This document shows, in pieces, positions 16,481 to 24,820 of a stretch of 47,559 nucleotides of DNA. This stretch comes from Polyangiaceae bacterium. GTDB lineage: Bacteria; Myxococcota_A; Polyangia; Polyangiales; Polyangiaceae. The notes under the pieces are model-generated. The model was not told the origin of the DNA. It searched no databases and worked only from the letters and a program-made list of their open reading frames with translations. How positions within the stretch are numbered: the stretch's first letter is position 1; each line of letters opens with the position of its first letter. The stretch spans positions 1 to 47,559 of the forward strand of contig JADLEQ010000073.1 of assembly GCA_020846005.1 (NCBI GenBank), in the 5' to 3' direction. The translations under genes were made by a program, and so were the position numbers.

Positions 16481-16509
16481 CTTGTGCCAAGGGGAGGGCG
16501 GGCGGTCAA
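16481..16509 (-). promoter_or_regulatory. Candidate hisS promoter
   Basis: On the minus strand, TTGACC (16509-16504) is followed after 17 bases by CACAAG (16486-16481). This leaves a leader of about 40 nt before the hisS ATG. The match is five of six and three of six to the sigma-70 consensus. It lies in the 112-base divergent gap before ruvX. Confidence 0.35.
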
Positions 16510-16547
16510 GTGAGCGGCCTCCGGCCCACCCGTGCTACGCCTGCCGC

Positions 16548-16970
16548 GTGCGCGCGGCCGGCGTGGACCTCGGACGGGTGCGGATCGGCCTCGCGGTGGA
16601 GGACGAGCTCGGCCTGCTCGCCCATCCGCGGCCGCCGCTCGACGGCCGCGACGTGGCGCGCGCGGTGGCGACGCTGGCCGAGCGCGCGCGCGCGGAAGGG
16701 ATCGGGCGCTTCGTCGTCGGGCTCCCCGTGCGGCTCGACGGCCGCGAGGGACCGGAGGCGCGCCGCGCCCGGGCGTTCGCGCGGCGCCTCGAGGCGGCGA
16801 CGGCGCTGCCCGTGGAGCTGTGGGACGAGCGGCTGAGCAGCCGCCAGGCGAGCGCGCTGCTGCGGGAGGGCGGCGCGTCGGCACGGTCGTCGCGGGGGCG
16901 GGTCGACGGCGCCGCGGCCGCGCTGATCCTCCAGAGCTACCTCGACTCCCGGCGCGCGCGGGCCCAGTGA
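16548..16970 (+). CDS. ruvX: RuvX/YqgF Holliday-junction resolvase-like RNase H fold protein
   Basis: 140 residues from GTG at 16548, the normal size for the YqgF family. Members are implicated in Holliday-junction resolution and pre-16S rRNA 5'-end processing. Conserved acidic positions are visible: Asp in GVDLGRVRIGLAV near the start, VGLPVRLDG, Glu in WDERLSSRQA and the final Asp in VDGAAAALILQSYLD. The upstream in-frame stretch is Arg/Gly-rich, so the GTG giving VRAAGVDLG was chosen. It overlaps mltG by GTGA; the ruvX-mltG pair is a recurring bacterial neighbourhood. Confidence 0.93.
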   Translation: MRAAGVDLGRVRIGLAVEDELGLLAHPRPPLDGRDVARAVATLAERARAEGIGRFVVGLPVRLDGREGPEARRARAFARRLEAATALPVELWDERLSSRQASALLREGGASARSSRGRVDGAAAALILQSYLDSRRARAQ

Positions 16971-18115
16971 CGACCCGCCGCCGCGCCGCTCCGTCGCGCG
17001 CGCGCCGCGCCGAGCGCGGACGCGCCGCGCGGCCCACGCGGCGCGGCGCGCGAGGGGCCGCGCCTCTGTCTCGCCTGGCGCTGGCGTCGGGGGCCGCGGC
17101 GCTGTTGCTCGTCGCGAGCACTGGCGGGGGCCTGTGGGCGTGGGGCGAGGCCGGGGGTCGCGGTGGCACGACGCTCCGGCGCGTGCAGTGGCCGGGCGGC
17201 CTGGGGGCGGAGGCGAGCGCGGCGCGGCTGCGCGAGCTCGGGCTCGCGCGAGGCTGGGCGCTCGCCGCGTATCTGTGGCTGTTCGGAGACGCCGACGACT
17301 TCCTCCCCGGTGAGCACCTCGTCGCCGTCGACGCCTCGCCCGGCGAGGTCGCGCGGCAGCTCGCGCGCTCGCCGCGCCGCGCGCGCGCGACGGTGACCAT
17401 CCCCGAGGGGTGGAACCACCTCCAGATCGGCGCGCGCCTCGAGGAGCGCGGGGTGTGCGTCGCCGCGGCGTTCCGCGTCGCAGTCCGCGACCCCGCGTTG
17501 CGAACGGAGCTCCAGCTCGGCCCCGAGGGCGCGGAGGGCTGGCTCTTCCCGGCGACGTACGACCTGCACGTCAACACCGCGCCGCAGGACGTGGTCCGGC
17601 GCATGGTCGCCGAGACCCGCGCGCGGCTCGCGCAGGTGGCGGCCCGCCACCCTGGCGCGCTCGAGCGCCTGCGCGCGCAGCGGGGCCTCGACCTCGGCGC
17701 CGTGGTGACGCTGGCGTCGATCGTCGAGAAGGAGGCGCGCCTCGCCGAGGAGCGCCCCGTCATCGCCAGCGTCTACCTGAACCGCCTCTCCGATCCGACG
17801 TTCCGCCCGCTGGCGACGCTCGGGGCGGACCCCACGGCTGGGTACGGGTGCCTCGTCGAGCCCGAGCGGGCCCCGAGCTGCGCGGGCTACGCCGGCCGGG
17901 TGACCCCTGCGGTGGTCCGCGACCCCGCGAACCGATGGAACACCTACCGCCACCCGGGCCTGCCGCCGGGGCCCATCGCCAACCCCGGCGAGGCCAGCCT
18001 CGAGGCCGTGCTGGCGCCCGCGGCGACCGACTATCTCTTCTTCGTGCACGTCGGCGGGGGGCGGCACGCGTTCAGTCGGACGCTGGAGGAGCACGAGGCG
18101 CGCACCCGCCCCTGA
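16967..18115 (+). CDS. mltG: Endolytic murein transglycosylase
   Basis: 382 residues. An Arg-rich cytoplasmic N-terminus of about 38 residues precedes one membrane segment (LALASGAAALLLVASTGGG), then the periplasmic YceG-like domain. MltG cuts nascent glycan strands and sets their length. The catalytic Glu lies in LASIVEKEA. Other family landmarks are TIPEGWNHLQIG, EGWLFPATYDL, SVYLNRL, PLATLGADPTAGYG and WNTYRHPGLPPGPIANPG. GTG at 16967 overlaps the ruvX stop. Confidence 0.95.
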   Translation: MTTRRRAAPSRARRAERGRAARPTRRGARGAAPLSRLALASGAAALLLVASTGGGLWAWGEAGGRGGTTLRRVQWPGGLGAEASAARLRELGLARGWALAAYLWLFGDADDFLPGEHLVAVDASPGEVARQLARSPRRARATVTIPEGWNHLQIGARLEERGVCVAAAFRVAVRDPALRTELQLGPEGAEGWLFPATYDLHVNTAPQDVVRRMVAETRARLAQVAARHPGALERLRAQRGLDLGAVVTLASIVEKEARLAEERPVIASVYLNRLSDPTFRPLATLGADPTAGYGCLVEPERAPSCAGYAGRVTPAVVRDPANRWNTYRHPGLPPGPIANPGEASLEAVLAPAATDYLFFVHVGGGRHAFSRTLEEHEARTRP

Positions 18116-18156
18116 CCCTCCGGGGCCGCGGCGGGCTCGGCGGATACGCTGCCGCG

Positions 18157-18185
18157 TTGCAGCCGGAGGTGGGGTCGACTATCGG
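18157..18185 (+). promoter_or_regulatory. Weak candidate tkt promoter
   Basis: TTGCAG (18157-18162) and TATCGG (18180-18185) are 17 bases apart, putting the start site within a few bases of the tkt ATG at 18194. No Shine-Dalgarno sequence lies at a suitable distance, consistent with a leaderless mRNA. Each box matches only three of six consensus bases. Confidence 0.25.
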
Positions 18186-18193
18186 CCGCTCCC

Positions 18194-20167
18194 ATGACCG
18201 AGGGAACCTTCGACGGTGCGTTCGACGATGCGGTGAAGACGGTCCGCTTCCTCTCCGTGGACGGAGTCGAGGCGGCCAACAGCGGGCACCCGGGGACGCC
18301 GATGGCCCTCGCGGGGATCGCGGTGGAGATCTGGACGCGCCACCTCCGGTTCGTGCCCGAGCAGCCGGGTTGGCCGAACCGCGATCGGTTCGTGCTCTCG
18401 TGCGGGCACGCGTCGATGCTGGTGTACTCGCTCTTGCACCTCGCGGGGTTCGAGCTGCCGCTCGACGAGCTCAAGCGCTTCCGCCAGTGGGGCAGCAAGA
18501 CCCCGGGGCACCCCGAGGTGGGGCACACCGTCGGCGTCGAGACGACGACCGGGCCGCTGGGCCAGGGCGTCGGCAACGCGGTCGGCCTGGCGCTGGCGTC
18601 GCGAATGCTGGCGGCGCGAGCGGGCGGCGCCCCGCTGTTCGACTACCGCGTCTTCGCCATCTGCTCCGACGGCGATCTCATGGAGGGCGTCGCGAGCGAG
18701 GCGGCGAGCCTCGGAGGGCACCTCGGGCTCGACAACCTGGTGATGGTCTACGACGACAACCGCATCACCATCGACGGCACCACCGATCTCTCGTTCTCCG
18801 AGGACGTGGCGCAGCGGTTCGCGGCGTACGGCTGGAGCGTGAGCCGCGTGGACGGCCACGACCCGGCCGCGGTCCGCCAGGCGCTCGACGCCGCGGTCGC
18901 CGAGACGGGCAAGCCGAAGCTCCTGCTCGCGCGTACGCGGATCGGGATCGGGGCGCCCACGAAGGAGGGCACCTCGAAGGCGCACGGGGCGCCGCTCGGC
19001 AAGGCGGAGGTGGAGGCGACCAAGCTCGCGGCGGGCTGGCCGCTCGAGCCGTTCCACGTCGCGCCCCGGGCGCGGGAGCCGTTCCAGCGCCGGGCGGAGA
19101 CCTCGCGCGCGCTGTTCGAGGAGTGGAAGCGCGCCTACGAGGCGCTGGACGCCGACCGGAGGCGCACGGTCGATCAGCTGCTCGGGCGGCACGTCCCCGC
19201 GGACCTGCTCCAGCAGCTCATCGCGGTCGCGGCCCCGGCGAAGGAGGCGACGCGCTCGATCTCCGCGCGCCTGCAGCAGCGCGTCGCCGAGCTCGTGCCG
19301 TCGTTCGTCGGCGGGGCGGCGGATCTCGCCGAGAGCACGAAGACGCACATCAAGGGGGGAGGGGACGTGGCGCGGGGGAGCTACGCCGGGCGCAACCTGG
19401 CGTTCGGCATCCGCGAGCACGGCATGGGGTCGATCGTGAACGGCCTCGCGCTGTCCGGCGGCTTCGTGCCCTACGGCAGCACGTTCCTCATCTTCAGCGA
19501 CTACATGCGCCCGTCGGTGCGCCTGAGCGCGCTGATGGAGCGGCAGGTGCTCTTCGTGTACACGCACGACTCCGTCTTCGTCGGCGAGGACGGCCCCACC
19601 CACCAGCCGGTCGAGCACCTGTGGGCGCTTCGGCTGATCCCGAACCTCGACGTGGTGCGCCCCGCGGACGCGCTCGAGTGCGCCGCTGCGTGGGCGCACG
19701 CGCTGCGTCGCAAGGACGGGCCCACCGCCTTCGCGCTGTCGCGCCAGAACCTGCCGCCGCTGGCGCGCCCCGAGGGCTTCGACCCGGAGCGCATCGTCGA
19801 TGGCGCTTACGCGCTCTCGGGCCAGCCCGACGCGGAGCTCGTGCTCATCGCCACCGGGAGCGAGGTCGGGGTCGCGGTCGACGCGGCCCGCCTGCTCGGC
19901 GAGCAGGGGAAGACGGTACGGGTCGTCTCGATGCCGTGCTGGGACGCCTTCCAGCGCCTGCCGGCGGCGCGACGCGCCGAGATCCTCGGGACGGGGCGCC
20001 GCGTGAGCATCGAGGCGGGGGCGACCCTCGGGTGGCGGGCGCTCGTGGGCGAGGGAGGCCTCGCGATCGGGATCGATCGCTTCGGCGCCTCGGCGCCGGC
20101 TGAGCGCCTGGCGGAGGAGCTCGGGCTCACGGCGGCGAAGGTCGTCGAGCGCGTCCTCGCGAGCTGA
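18194..20167 (+). CDS. tkt: Transketolase
   Basis: 657 residues, full length. TPP- and Mg-dependent transfer of two-carbon units between sugar phosphates in the pentose phosphate pathway. The sequence shows FLSVDGVEAANSGHPGTPM, GPLGQGVGNAVGLA, the TPP motif SDGDLMEGVASEA to DDNRITIDG, FGIREHGMGSIVNGLA, STFLIFSDYMRPSVRL and THDSVFVGEDGPTHQPVEHL. The C-terminal regulatory domain ends SIEAGATLGWRALVG and FGASAPAERL. ATG at 18194 gives the normal N-terminus. Confidence 0.97.
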   Translation: MTEGTFDGAFDDAVKTVRFLSVDGVEAANSGHPGTPMALAGIAVEIWTRHLRFVPEQPGWPNRDRFVLSCGHASMLVYSLLHLAGFELPLDELKRFRQWGSKTPGHPEVGHTVGVETTTGPLGQGVGNAVGLALASRMLAARAGGAPLFDYRVFAICSDGDLMEGVASEAASLGGHLGLDNLVMVYDDNRITIDGTTDLSFSEDVAQRFAAYGWSVSRVDGHDPAAVRQALDAAVAETGKPKLLLARTRIGIGAPTKEGTSKAHGAPLGKAEVEATKLAAGWPLEPFHVAPRAREPFQRRAETSRALFEEWKRAYEALDADRRRTVDQLLGRHVPADLLQQLIAVAAPAKEATRSISARLQQRVAELVPSFVGGAADLAESTKTHIKGGGDVARGSYAGRNLAFGIREHGMGSIVNGLALSGGFVPYGSTFLIFSDYMRPSVRLSALMERQVLFVYTHDSVFVGEDGPTHQPVEHLWALRLIPNLDVVRPADALECAAAWAHALRRKDGPTAFALSRQNLPPLARPEGFDPERIVDGAYALSGQPDAELVLIATGSEVGVAVDAARLLGEQGKTVRVVSMPCWDAFQRLPAARRAEILGTGRRVSIEAGATLGWRALVGEGGLAIGIDRFGASAPAERLAEELGLTAAKVVERVLAS

Positions 20168-20237
20168 ACGGGCCGCCGAACCACGCGCCGCCACCTCGGC
20201 GATTGCCTTGGCCGCGACGCGGGCGCATCATCCGCCC

Positions 20238-21557
20238 ATGGCGCGGAGGAACGGCGACCTCTCTCGGACGATCTCCTTGGGTCTGGCGCTGGCGGCGGCG
20301 ATGCCCGCGTGCTCGGGGACCGGGTCGAGCTCGGGCGGCGGGGGCGGCGCGAGCGGCGGCAGCGCGGCGACGGGCGGCGCGAGCGGGGCCGCCGGCGCGA
20401 GCGCGGGCGGTGCGGGCTCGGGCGGTGCGGGCTCGGGCGGTGCGGGCTCGGGTGGGGGGAGCGCTGCCGGCGGAGCCGCGGGGGCGGCGGCGACGGGCGG
20501 CGGGGGAGCCGCGGGCGCTGGCGCGGCCGGCGGGGGCGCGGCCGCGCCGTCGGACGCCAGCATCCCGGACGTGGCCTTCCCGTACGACGGCGGCGGCGGC
20601 GGCGGCGGGCTGTCGCAGGACTCCGCGTGCGCGGCGACCAGCGTCGAGTCGAACCTCGAGCGCCAGCCTGCGGACATCGTGTTCGTCGTCGACAATTCCG
20701 GCTCGATGGGGACGGAGGCGGGGTTCGTCCAGGCGCAGATGAACGGCTTCTCGTCGCAGATCGCCGCGAGCGGGGTCGACTACCACGTGGTCCTGATCTC
20801 CAGCTACCCGGCCACCGGGAACGGCATCTGCATCGATCCTCCGCTCGGCGCCGTCGGCTGCCCGAACCAGGACACCAACCTCCCCCGCTTCCTCCACGTC
20901 GACCTCGAGGTGGGCAGCACGGATGGCCTCACCAAGCTCATCACCACTCACGGGCAGTGGTCGGCGATGATGCGCCCGAGCGCCACCAAGCACCTCGTCA
21001 TCGTCACGGACGATGACTCCGCGGTCGACGCCGCGGCCTTCGACGCGGCGTTTCGCGCGCTCGACGCCTCCTACGCGGGCTATCGCTTCCACGGCATCTA
21101 CGCCTTCGGCCAGAGCTTCGGTGACGATCCGTTCGGGTGCGGCGCGACGCAGTGCTGCTTCCAGTCGGCGAACGAGGGCACGGTCTACCGCTCGCTCGTC
21201 GCGATGACGGGCGGCGTGGAGGGGAACCTCTGCCAGCAGGACTTCGCGCCGGTGTTCTCCGCGCTGGCGACCTCCGTCATCACCGGGTCCCAGCTCTCGT
21301 GCGAGGTGCCGATGCCGACGCCGGAGGCGGGCGTCGTCGATCCGGACGAGGTGAAGCTCGAATTCGTCTCGGCCCCGGGCGCGCTCCCGCAGGAGCTCCC
21401 GCGCGTGGCCGACGCGACCGCATGCGCGGGCGGCGGCTGGTACTACGACACCCCGAGCACGCCGACGCGGCTGATCCTCTGCCCGGCGACGTGCACCGTC
21501 GCCAAGGCGGCGACCCAGCCCAGGCTGAACGTCCTCCTCGGCTGCTTGGGCTCGTGA
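20238..21557 (+). CDS. VWA-domain lipoprotein with Gly/Ala/Ser linker
   Basis: 439 residues from ATG at 20238. The signal LGLALAAAMPAC ends in a lipobox Cys. A linker of about 85 residues follows, almost only Gly, Ala and Ser, then ASIPDVAFPYDGG. The von Willebrand A domain begins ADIVFVVDNSGSMGTEAG with the MIDAS DxSxS (Asp about 152), and continues through HLVIVTDDDSAVD and YRFHGIYAFGQ. Cys pairs (CGATQCC, CEVP, CPATC) suggest disulphides. VWA domains bind protein ligands through a metal ion. Proteins of this layout are frequent in myxobacteria, usually of unknown role. No chaperone MoxR gene is adjacent. Confidence 0.88.
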   Translation: MARRNGDLSRTISLGLALAAAMPACSGTGSSSGGGGGASGGSAATGGASGAAGASAGGAGSGGAGSGGAGSGGGSAAGGAAGAAATGGGGAAGAGAAGGGAAAPSDASIPDVAFPYDGGGGGGGLSQDSACAATSVESNLERQPADIVFVVDNSGSMGTEAGFVQAQMNGFSSQIAASGVDYHVVLISSYPATGNGICIDPPLGAVGCPNQDTNLPRFLHVDLEVGSTDGLTKLITTHGQWSAMMRPSATKHLVIVTDDDSAVDAAAFDAAFRALDASYAGYRFHGIYAFGQSFGDDPFGCGATQCCFQSANEGTVYRSLVAMTGGVEGNLCQQDFAPVFSALATSVITGSQLSCEVPMPTPEAGVVDPDEVKLEFVSAPGALPQELPRVADATACAGGGWYYDTPSTPTRLILCPATCTVAKAATQPRLNVLLGCLGS

Positions 21558-21639
21558 CGGTGCGGCGCCCGCGTCCGGCCCCGCGACCCGAGAACTTGCT
21601 ACCCCACCCGGCCCCCGTGCCACTCTGAGAGGCGCCCGT

Positions 21640-22029
21640 ATGCCGCTCCCCACGATCCTCGTCCCCCACCCCCACGTGCACGTGGATGAGCACGTCCTCG
21701 GTGGGAGCCCCTACGTCGCGACCTCGCGGGTGCCCGTGCGGCGCATCTACGCGTTCTGGCAGCAGCGCGCGAGCGTCGAGACCATCATGAAGCGGTTCCC
21801 CCAGCTCACCCCCGCGCAGGTGTTCGACGCGATCGCCTTCGCGCTCGACAACGAGGAGGTGATGGACGCGGACCTCGCCCGCGAGCAGGACATCCTCGCG
21901 CGGGTGGGGCACGGGGGGCGCGCCGGGAGGGGGCCGTCGGAGCAGATTACGCTGCCGTTCGAGGGCGCCTCGCCGGTGCGCATCGGCCGTCGGGCCGGCG
22001 TCCGCTCCGGCCGTCGGGGCGTGCGTTGA
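21640..22029 (+). CDS. DUF433 family protein (antitoxin-like)
   Basis: 129 residues. The core VLGGSPYVATSRVPVRRIYAFWQQ followed by a helix and FPQLTPAQVFDAIAFALDNEE matches the DUF433 (VapB45-like) fold: a short beta hairpin and a helix-turn-helix. Family members often act as antitoxins beside a DUF5615/PIN-like toxin. No toxin gene is adjacent here, so it may be a solitary DNA-binding protein. The Arg/Gly-rich tail after residue ~95 is low complexity. A GAGAGG sequence (about 21626) precedes the ATG. Confidence 0.8.
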   Translation: MPLPTILVPHPHVHVDEHVLGGSPYVATSRVPVRRIYAFWQQRASVETIMKRFPQLTPAQVFDAIAFALDNEEVMDADLAREQDILARVGHGGRAGRGPSEQITLPFEGASPVRIGRRAGVRSGRRGVR

Positions 22030-22135
22030 ACCGGGAGCTTTCATGGGCGATCGGCGCCACGTGAGCCGATCTCCTCGGCTCGGGCGTCGGGTCGTGCAGC
22101 CGGGGCGTGTGCCCGCCGGCCTGAACATTTTTTCC

Positions 22136-22164
22136 TTTACAAGCGCGAAAATCGGAGCGAAAAG
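22136..22164 (+). promoter_or_regulatory. Candidate promoter of the Cys-rich lipoprotein gene
   Basis: TTTACA (22136-22141), 17 bases, then GAAAAG (22159-22164), preceded by an A/T run including six T that could act as an UP-like element. The local drop in GC content is the strongest sign. Confidence 0.4.
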
Positions 22165-22204
22165 CGCGCCGGGCCGCAAGGCTCATCCACCCAGTGAACT
22201 TTGG

Positions 22205-22222
22205 CCCCGCCTTCCGGCGGGG
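22205..22222 (+). promoter_or_regulatory. Stable hairpin in the leader
   Basis: CCCCGCC (22205-22211) pairs perfectly with GGCGGGG (22216-22222) around a TTCC loop. There is no T tract. A leader attenuator, an RNA-stability element or a terminator of an upstream transcript are all possible. Confidence 0.4.
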
Positions 22223-22347
22223 TCGTGAAGAAAGCAAGCAGAGACCGGCAGCTCCGGCCGCACACGCGGTGGGGTGGTCCAGCCGGTGAGTCGGTCAACG
22301 CCGGACCATGCGCCGGCACTTGGTGAAACGCCCGCTGAGCGGGCTCG

Positions 22348-22353
22348 AGGAGG
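22348..22353 (+). promoter_or_regulatory. Strong Shine-Dalgarno deciding the start of the Cys-rich gene
   Basis: AGGAGG lies five bases before ATG 22359, so this ATG rather than the upstream ATG at 22308 is the start. A 6-bp hairpin (22330-22335 with 22339-22344) sits four bases upstream of it. Confidence 0.8.
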
Positions 22354-22358
22354 AACTG

Positions 22359-23621
22359 ATGATCTCGAATCGTTGGCGGAAGATGCGGACCCCGGTGCTC
22401 GCGTCGATGATGGTCGGGGCCCCGCTGCTCGTGAACTGCGGTGGTTTGCCGGGTCTGCCCGGCGCTGGCTGCCCGGCGGATCTGAAGGACCCGTCGGCGA
22501 TCATGTCGGCGAACTTCGGGCTCGAGGCGGGCCTCGAGGGCAAGGTGAAGGCGGCGCTGGCTGCCGGCGCCGCGCTCGAGAAGCTCGCGGTCGAGGTCGA
22601 GGGCGACGTCGCGATGGCCTGCGGCAACCTGGCGAAGGACCTCGGCGCCGACGACGCAGCGATCACGCCGAAGGAGGAGGGCCCCGGCAAGAAGGCCGAG
22701 GCTGCCTGCCAGGCGGCGGTGAAGCTCATCGGTGAGTTCAAGGCGAAGGCCTCGGGCAAGATCGAGGTCAAGGTCGTCCCGCCGAAGTGCTCGGCGAGCA
22801 TGAACGCCATGGCGGAGTGCGCCGGGAGCTGCGACGCCAGCGTCAAGGGCGGCAAGGCCGAGGTGAAGTGCGAAGGCGGCGAGATCAGCGGCAAGTGCGG
22901 CGGCGAGTGCAAGGGCTCTTGCACGGTCGCGGCCGGCGCCGAGTGCAAGGGCACCTGCGGCGGCACCTGCGAGGGCTCGTGCGACGCAGAGTTCAGCGGC
23001 AAGTGCACCGGCAAGTGCGACGGCACCTGCGAGGGCGGCACCTCGAAGGACGGCAAGTGCGACGGCACCTGCAAGGGCAAGTGTGAAGCGGGCGGCAGCG
23101 GCAGCTGCGGCGGCACCTGCGGCGGCAAGTGCGACGCGAGCTGCGAGGTCAAGGGCCAGGCCAAGTGCGAGGGCTCTTGCTCCGGCGGCTGCAGCGTCGA
23201 GATCGAGGAGCCCAAGTGCTCGGGCACCGTCCAGCCGCCCGAGATGAGCGCGGAGTGCAAGGCCAACTGCGACGCACAGGTGAGCGGCAAGCTCGAGTGC
23301 ACGCCTGCCAGCGTGAAGATGAACATCGCGGGCGCGGCAGACGCGGCGGCGGCGGGCAAGCTCGTCGCGGCGGTGCAGAAGAACCTGCCGGCGTTGCTCA
23401 AGGTCACCCTCGGCATGAAGGCGAAGCTCGAGGGCGCGGTCGCCAACGTGAAGGCGACCATCGAGGGCGTGCAGGCGGCGGTCAAGGGCGGCGGCGCGGC
23501 CGCGCTCAAGGTCGCCGGCTGCTTCGTCGCGTCGATCCAGGCGCAGGCCCAGGCCAGCGTCTCGATCAACGTGAGCGTGAGCGCCAGCGCCAGCGCGAGC
23601 GGCGAGGCAGGCGCGGGCTGA
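22359..23621 (+). CDS. Cys-x3-Cys repeat secreted (lipo)protein
   Basis: 420 residues. The N-terminus MISNRWRKMRTPVLASMMVGAPLLVNC is a signal with a possible lipobox Cys, though Asn at -1 is unusual. Residues ~30-130 are helical and Lys/Ala-rich. The middle (~145-305) holds most of the 33 Cys, spaced mainly C-x3-C in strings such as KCGGECKGSC, ECKGTCGGTCEGSC and KCDGTCKGKC, with Gly, Lys, Thr, Asp and Glu between. The C-terminal ~110 residues are Ala/Val helices ending in an alternating Ser/Ala/Val tail. Codon choice is strongly biased (AAG, GGC, TGC), and a strong ribosome site and terminator suggest high expression. Metal binding or disulphide-linked fibre roles are possible; the family was not recognised. 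Confidence 0.88.
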   Translation: MISNRWRKMRTPVLASMMVGAPLLVNCGGLPGLPGAGCPADLKDPSAIMSANFGLEAGLEGKVKAALAAGAALEKLAVEVEGDVAMACGNLAKDLGADDAAITPKEEGPGKKAEAACQAAVKLIGEFKAKASGKIEVKVVPPKCSASMNAMAECAGSCDASVKGGKAEVKCEGGEISGKCGGECKGSCTVAAGAECKGTCGGTCEGSCDAEFSGKCTGKCDGTCEGGTSKDGKCDGTCKGKCEAGGSGSCGGTCGGKCDASCEVKGQAKCEGSCSGGCSVEIEEPKCSGTVQPPEMSAECKANCDAQVSGKLECTPASVKMNIAGAADAAAAGKLVAAVQKNLPALLKVTLGMKAKLEGAVANVKATIEGVQAAVKGGGAAALKVAGCFVASIQAQAQASVSINVSVSASASASGEAGAG

Positions 23622-23649
23622 GCCCGACGACCCCCTCGGCGTGAGCCAG

Positions 23650-23689
23650 CTGCGGCCCTGCACGGAGACGTGCGGGGCCGCAGGCTTTT
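23650..23689 (+). terminator. Intrinsic terminator of the Cys-rich protein gene
   Basis: Arms 23650-23664 and 23669-23683 form a 15-bp stem with one G:U pair and a GAGA loop, followed by GC and four T. This is the clearest intrinsic terminator in the window. The remaining bases to 23784 hold no gene that I can see. Confidence 0.85.
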
Positions 23690-23784
23690 GTGCGGCTGCT
23701 GGCCCGGGCGGAGCGCGCTCGTAGCGCCGGTCGGGCCGGTCCGCAGGCGCCGGCTCGGCGGCGCCGCCCGGCCTGCGCGGCCGC

Positions 23785-24759
23785 TCAGCGCGCCCGCGCG
23801 CGCAGCGCCGCGACGCGCGAGCACGCCTCGGCGCCGCGCGCGGCGAACGAGGCGTCGACCCTTGCGCGGGCGCGGAGCGCCTCCCGGGCGCGACCCGCGA
23901 GCGCCAGGTCGCTGCAGACGAGGAGCGCGTCACAGCCGGCCTCCACGGCGCGCACGGCGCTCTCCTCGACCTCCATCCGGTCGGCGAGCGCGCGCATCTC
24001 GAGATCGTCGGAGAACAGCACGCCGCGGAACCCGAGCTCGCCGCGGAGCAGCTCGCTCGCGATGCGGCGGCTGAGCGTGGCGGGGACACCGGGGTCGAGC
24101 GCGTCGTAGACGACGTGGGCGCTCATCAGCGACTCGAGCCCACGGCTCGCCGCCTCGCGGAACGGGAGCAGCTCCACCGCGTACAGCCGCGCCGCGTCGA
24201 GTTCGACCCGAGGCAGCGCGAGGTGGCTGTCCTCATGCGTGTCGCCATGCCCGGGGTAGTGCTTGCCGCACGCGAGCACGCCCGCCTCAGCGAGGCCCTC
24301 CGCCAGCGCCAGCGCCATCCGCGCGACGCGCTCGGGATCGCGCCCGAAGGAACGATCCCCGATGATCGGGTTCGCGGGGTTCGAGTCGACGTCGAGCACC
24401 GGCGCGAAGTCGAGGTTGAACCCTGCCGCGGCGACGGACTCGCCGATCGCGCGCCCCATCCGCCGGGCGACCTCGGGATCCCCCGTGTCGCCAACCTCCC
24501 GCATCGGTGGCGGTCGGAACGCGGGGGGCGGGAGGCGCACGACGCGCCCGCCCTCCTGATCGATCGCGAGCAACGGTGGCGGCCCGCTGGGCACGGCCGC
24601 GCGCGCCGCCGCGGCGAGCGCCTGCGCTGCCTCGAGCGTGGGCAGGTTGCGCTTGAACACGATCACCCCACCGAGCGCGCCCGCGCGGAGGTCCTCGGCG
24701 ACCGCGCTCGGCAGCTCCGTGCCCGGGAAGCCGACGACCAGCAGCGCGCCCGGATCCAT
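23785..24759 (-). CDS. nagZ: Beta-N-acetylhexosaminidase, glycoside hydrolase family 3
   Basis: 324 residues from ATG at 24759. GGGAGG nine bases upstream favours this over the ATG at 24768, which would abut the GGGAGG. NagZ removes GlcNAc from 1,6-anhydro-muropeptides during cell-wall recycling. Family motifs are LAIDQEGGRVVRL, the KHYPGHGDTHEDSH loop carrying the acid/base His, and the nucleophile Asp in FSDDLEM. No signal peptide is seen, as expected for a cytoplasmic enzyme. It is the last gene of the accD-to-nagZ minus-strand group, 61 bases after the permease. Confidence 0.93.
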   Translation of the reverse strand: MDPGALLVVGFPGTELPSAVAEDLRAGALGGVIVFKRNLPTLEAAQALAAAARAAVPSGPPPLLAIDQEGGRVVRLPPPAFRPPPMREVGDTGDPEVARRMGRAIGESVAAAGFNLDFAPVLDVDSNPANPIIGDRSFGRDPERVARMALALAEGLAEAGVLACGKHYPGHGDTHEDSHLALPRVELDAARLYAVELLPFREAASRGLESLMSAHVVYDALDPGVPATLSRRIASELLRGELGFRGVLFSDDLEMRALADRMEVEESAVRAVEAGCDALLVCSDLALAGRAREALRARARVDASFAARGAEACSRVAALRARAR

Positions 24760-24820
24760 GGCGCGCATCCTCCCAGAATCGCCGACCCAAAGGAAGCTCG
24801 CGGTGGAACCTCCGGGCGCG

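Larger units (their letters stand above)
22030..22358 (+). other. Long leader region of the Cys-x3-Cys lipoprotein gene
   Basis: This 329-base gap holds an AT-rich island (22122-22165) unlike its surroundings, a promoter candidate within it, a GC-rich hairpin at 22205-22222, a second hairpin at 22330-22344 just before the ribosome site, and a strong Shine-Dalgarno. No gene was supported. If the promoter call is right, the mRNA leader would be about 190 nt. Confidence 0.5.

Noticed and set aside
20238-21557. VWA lipoprotein as the missing ViaA partner of the RavA-like ATPase
   Set aside because: It is exported as a lipoprotein and lies 12 kb away, whereas ViaA is cytoplasmic and encoded next to ravA.
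22165-22330. A c-di-GMP (GEMM) or other known riboswitch in the leader
   Set aside because: The conserved core sequences of known classes could not be found; only simple hairpins are visible.
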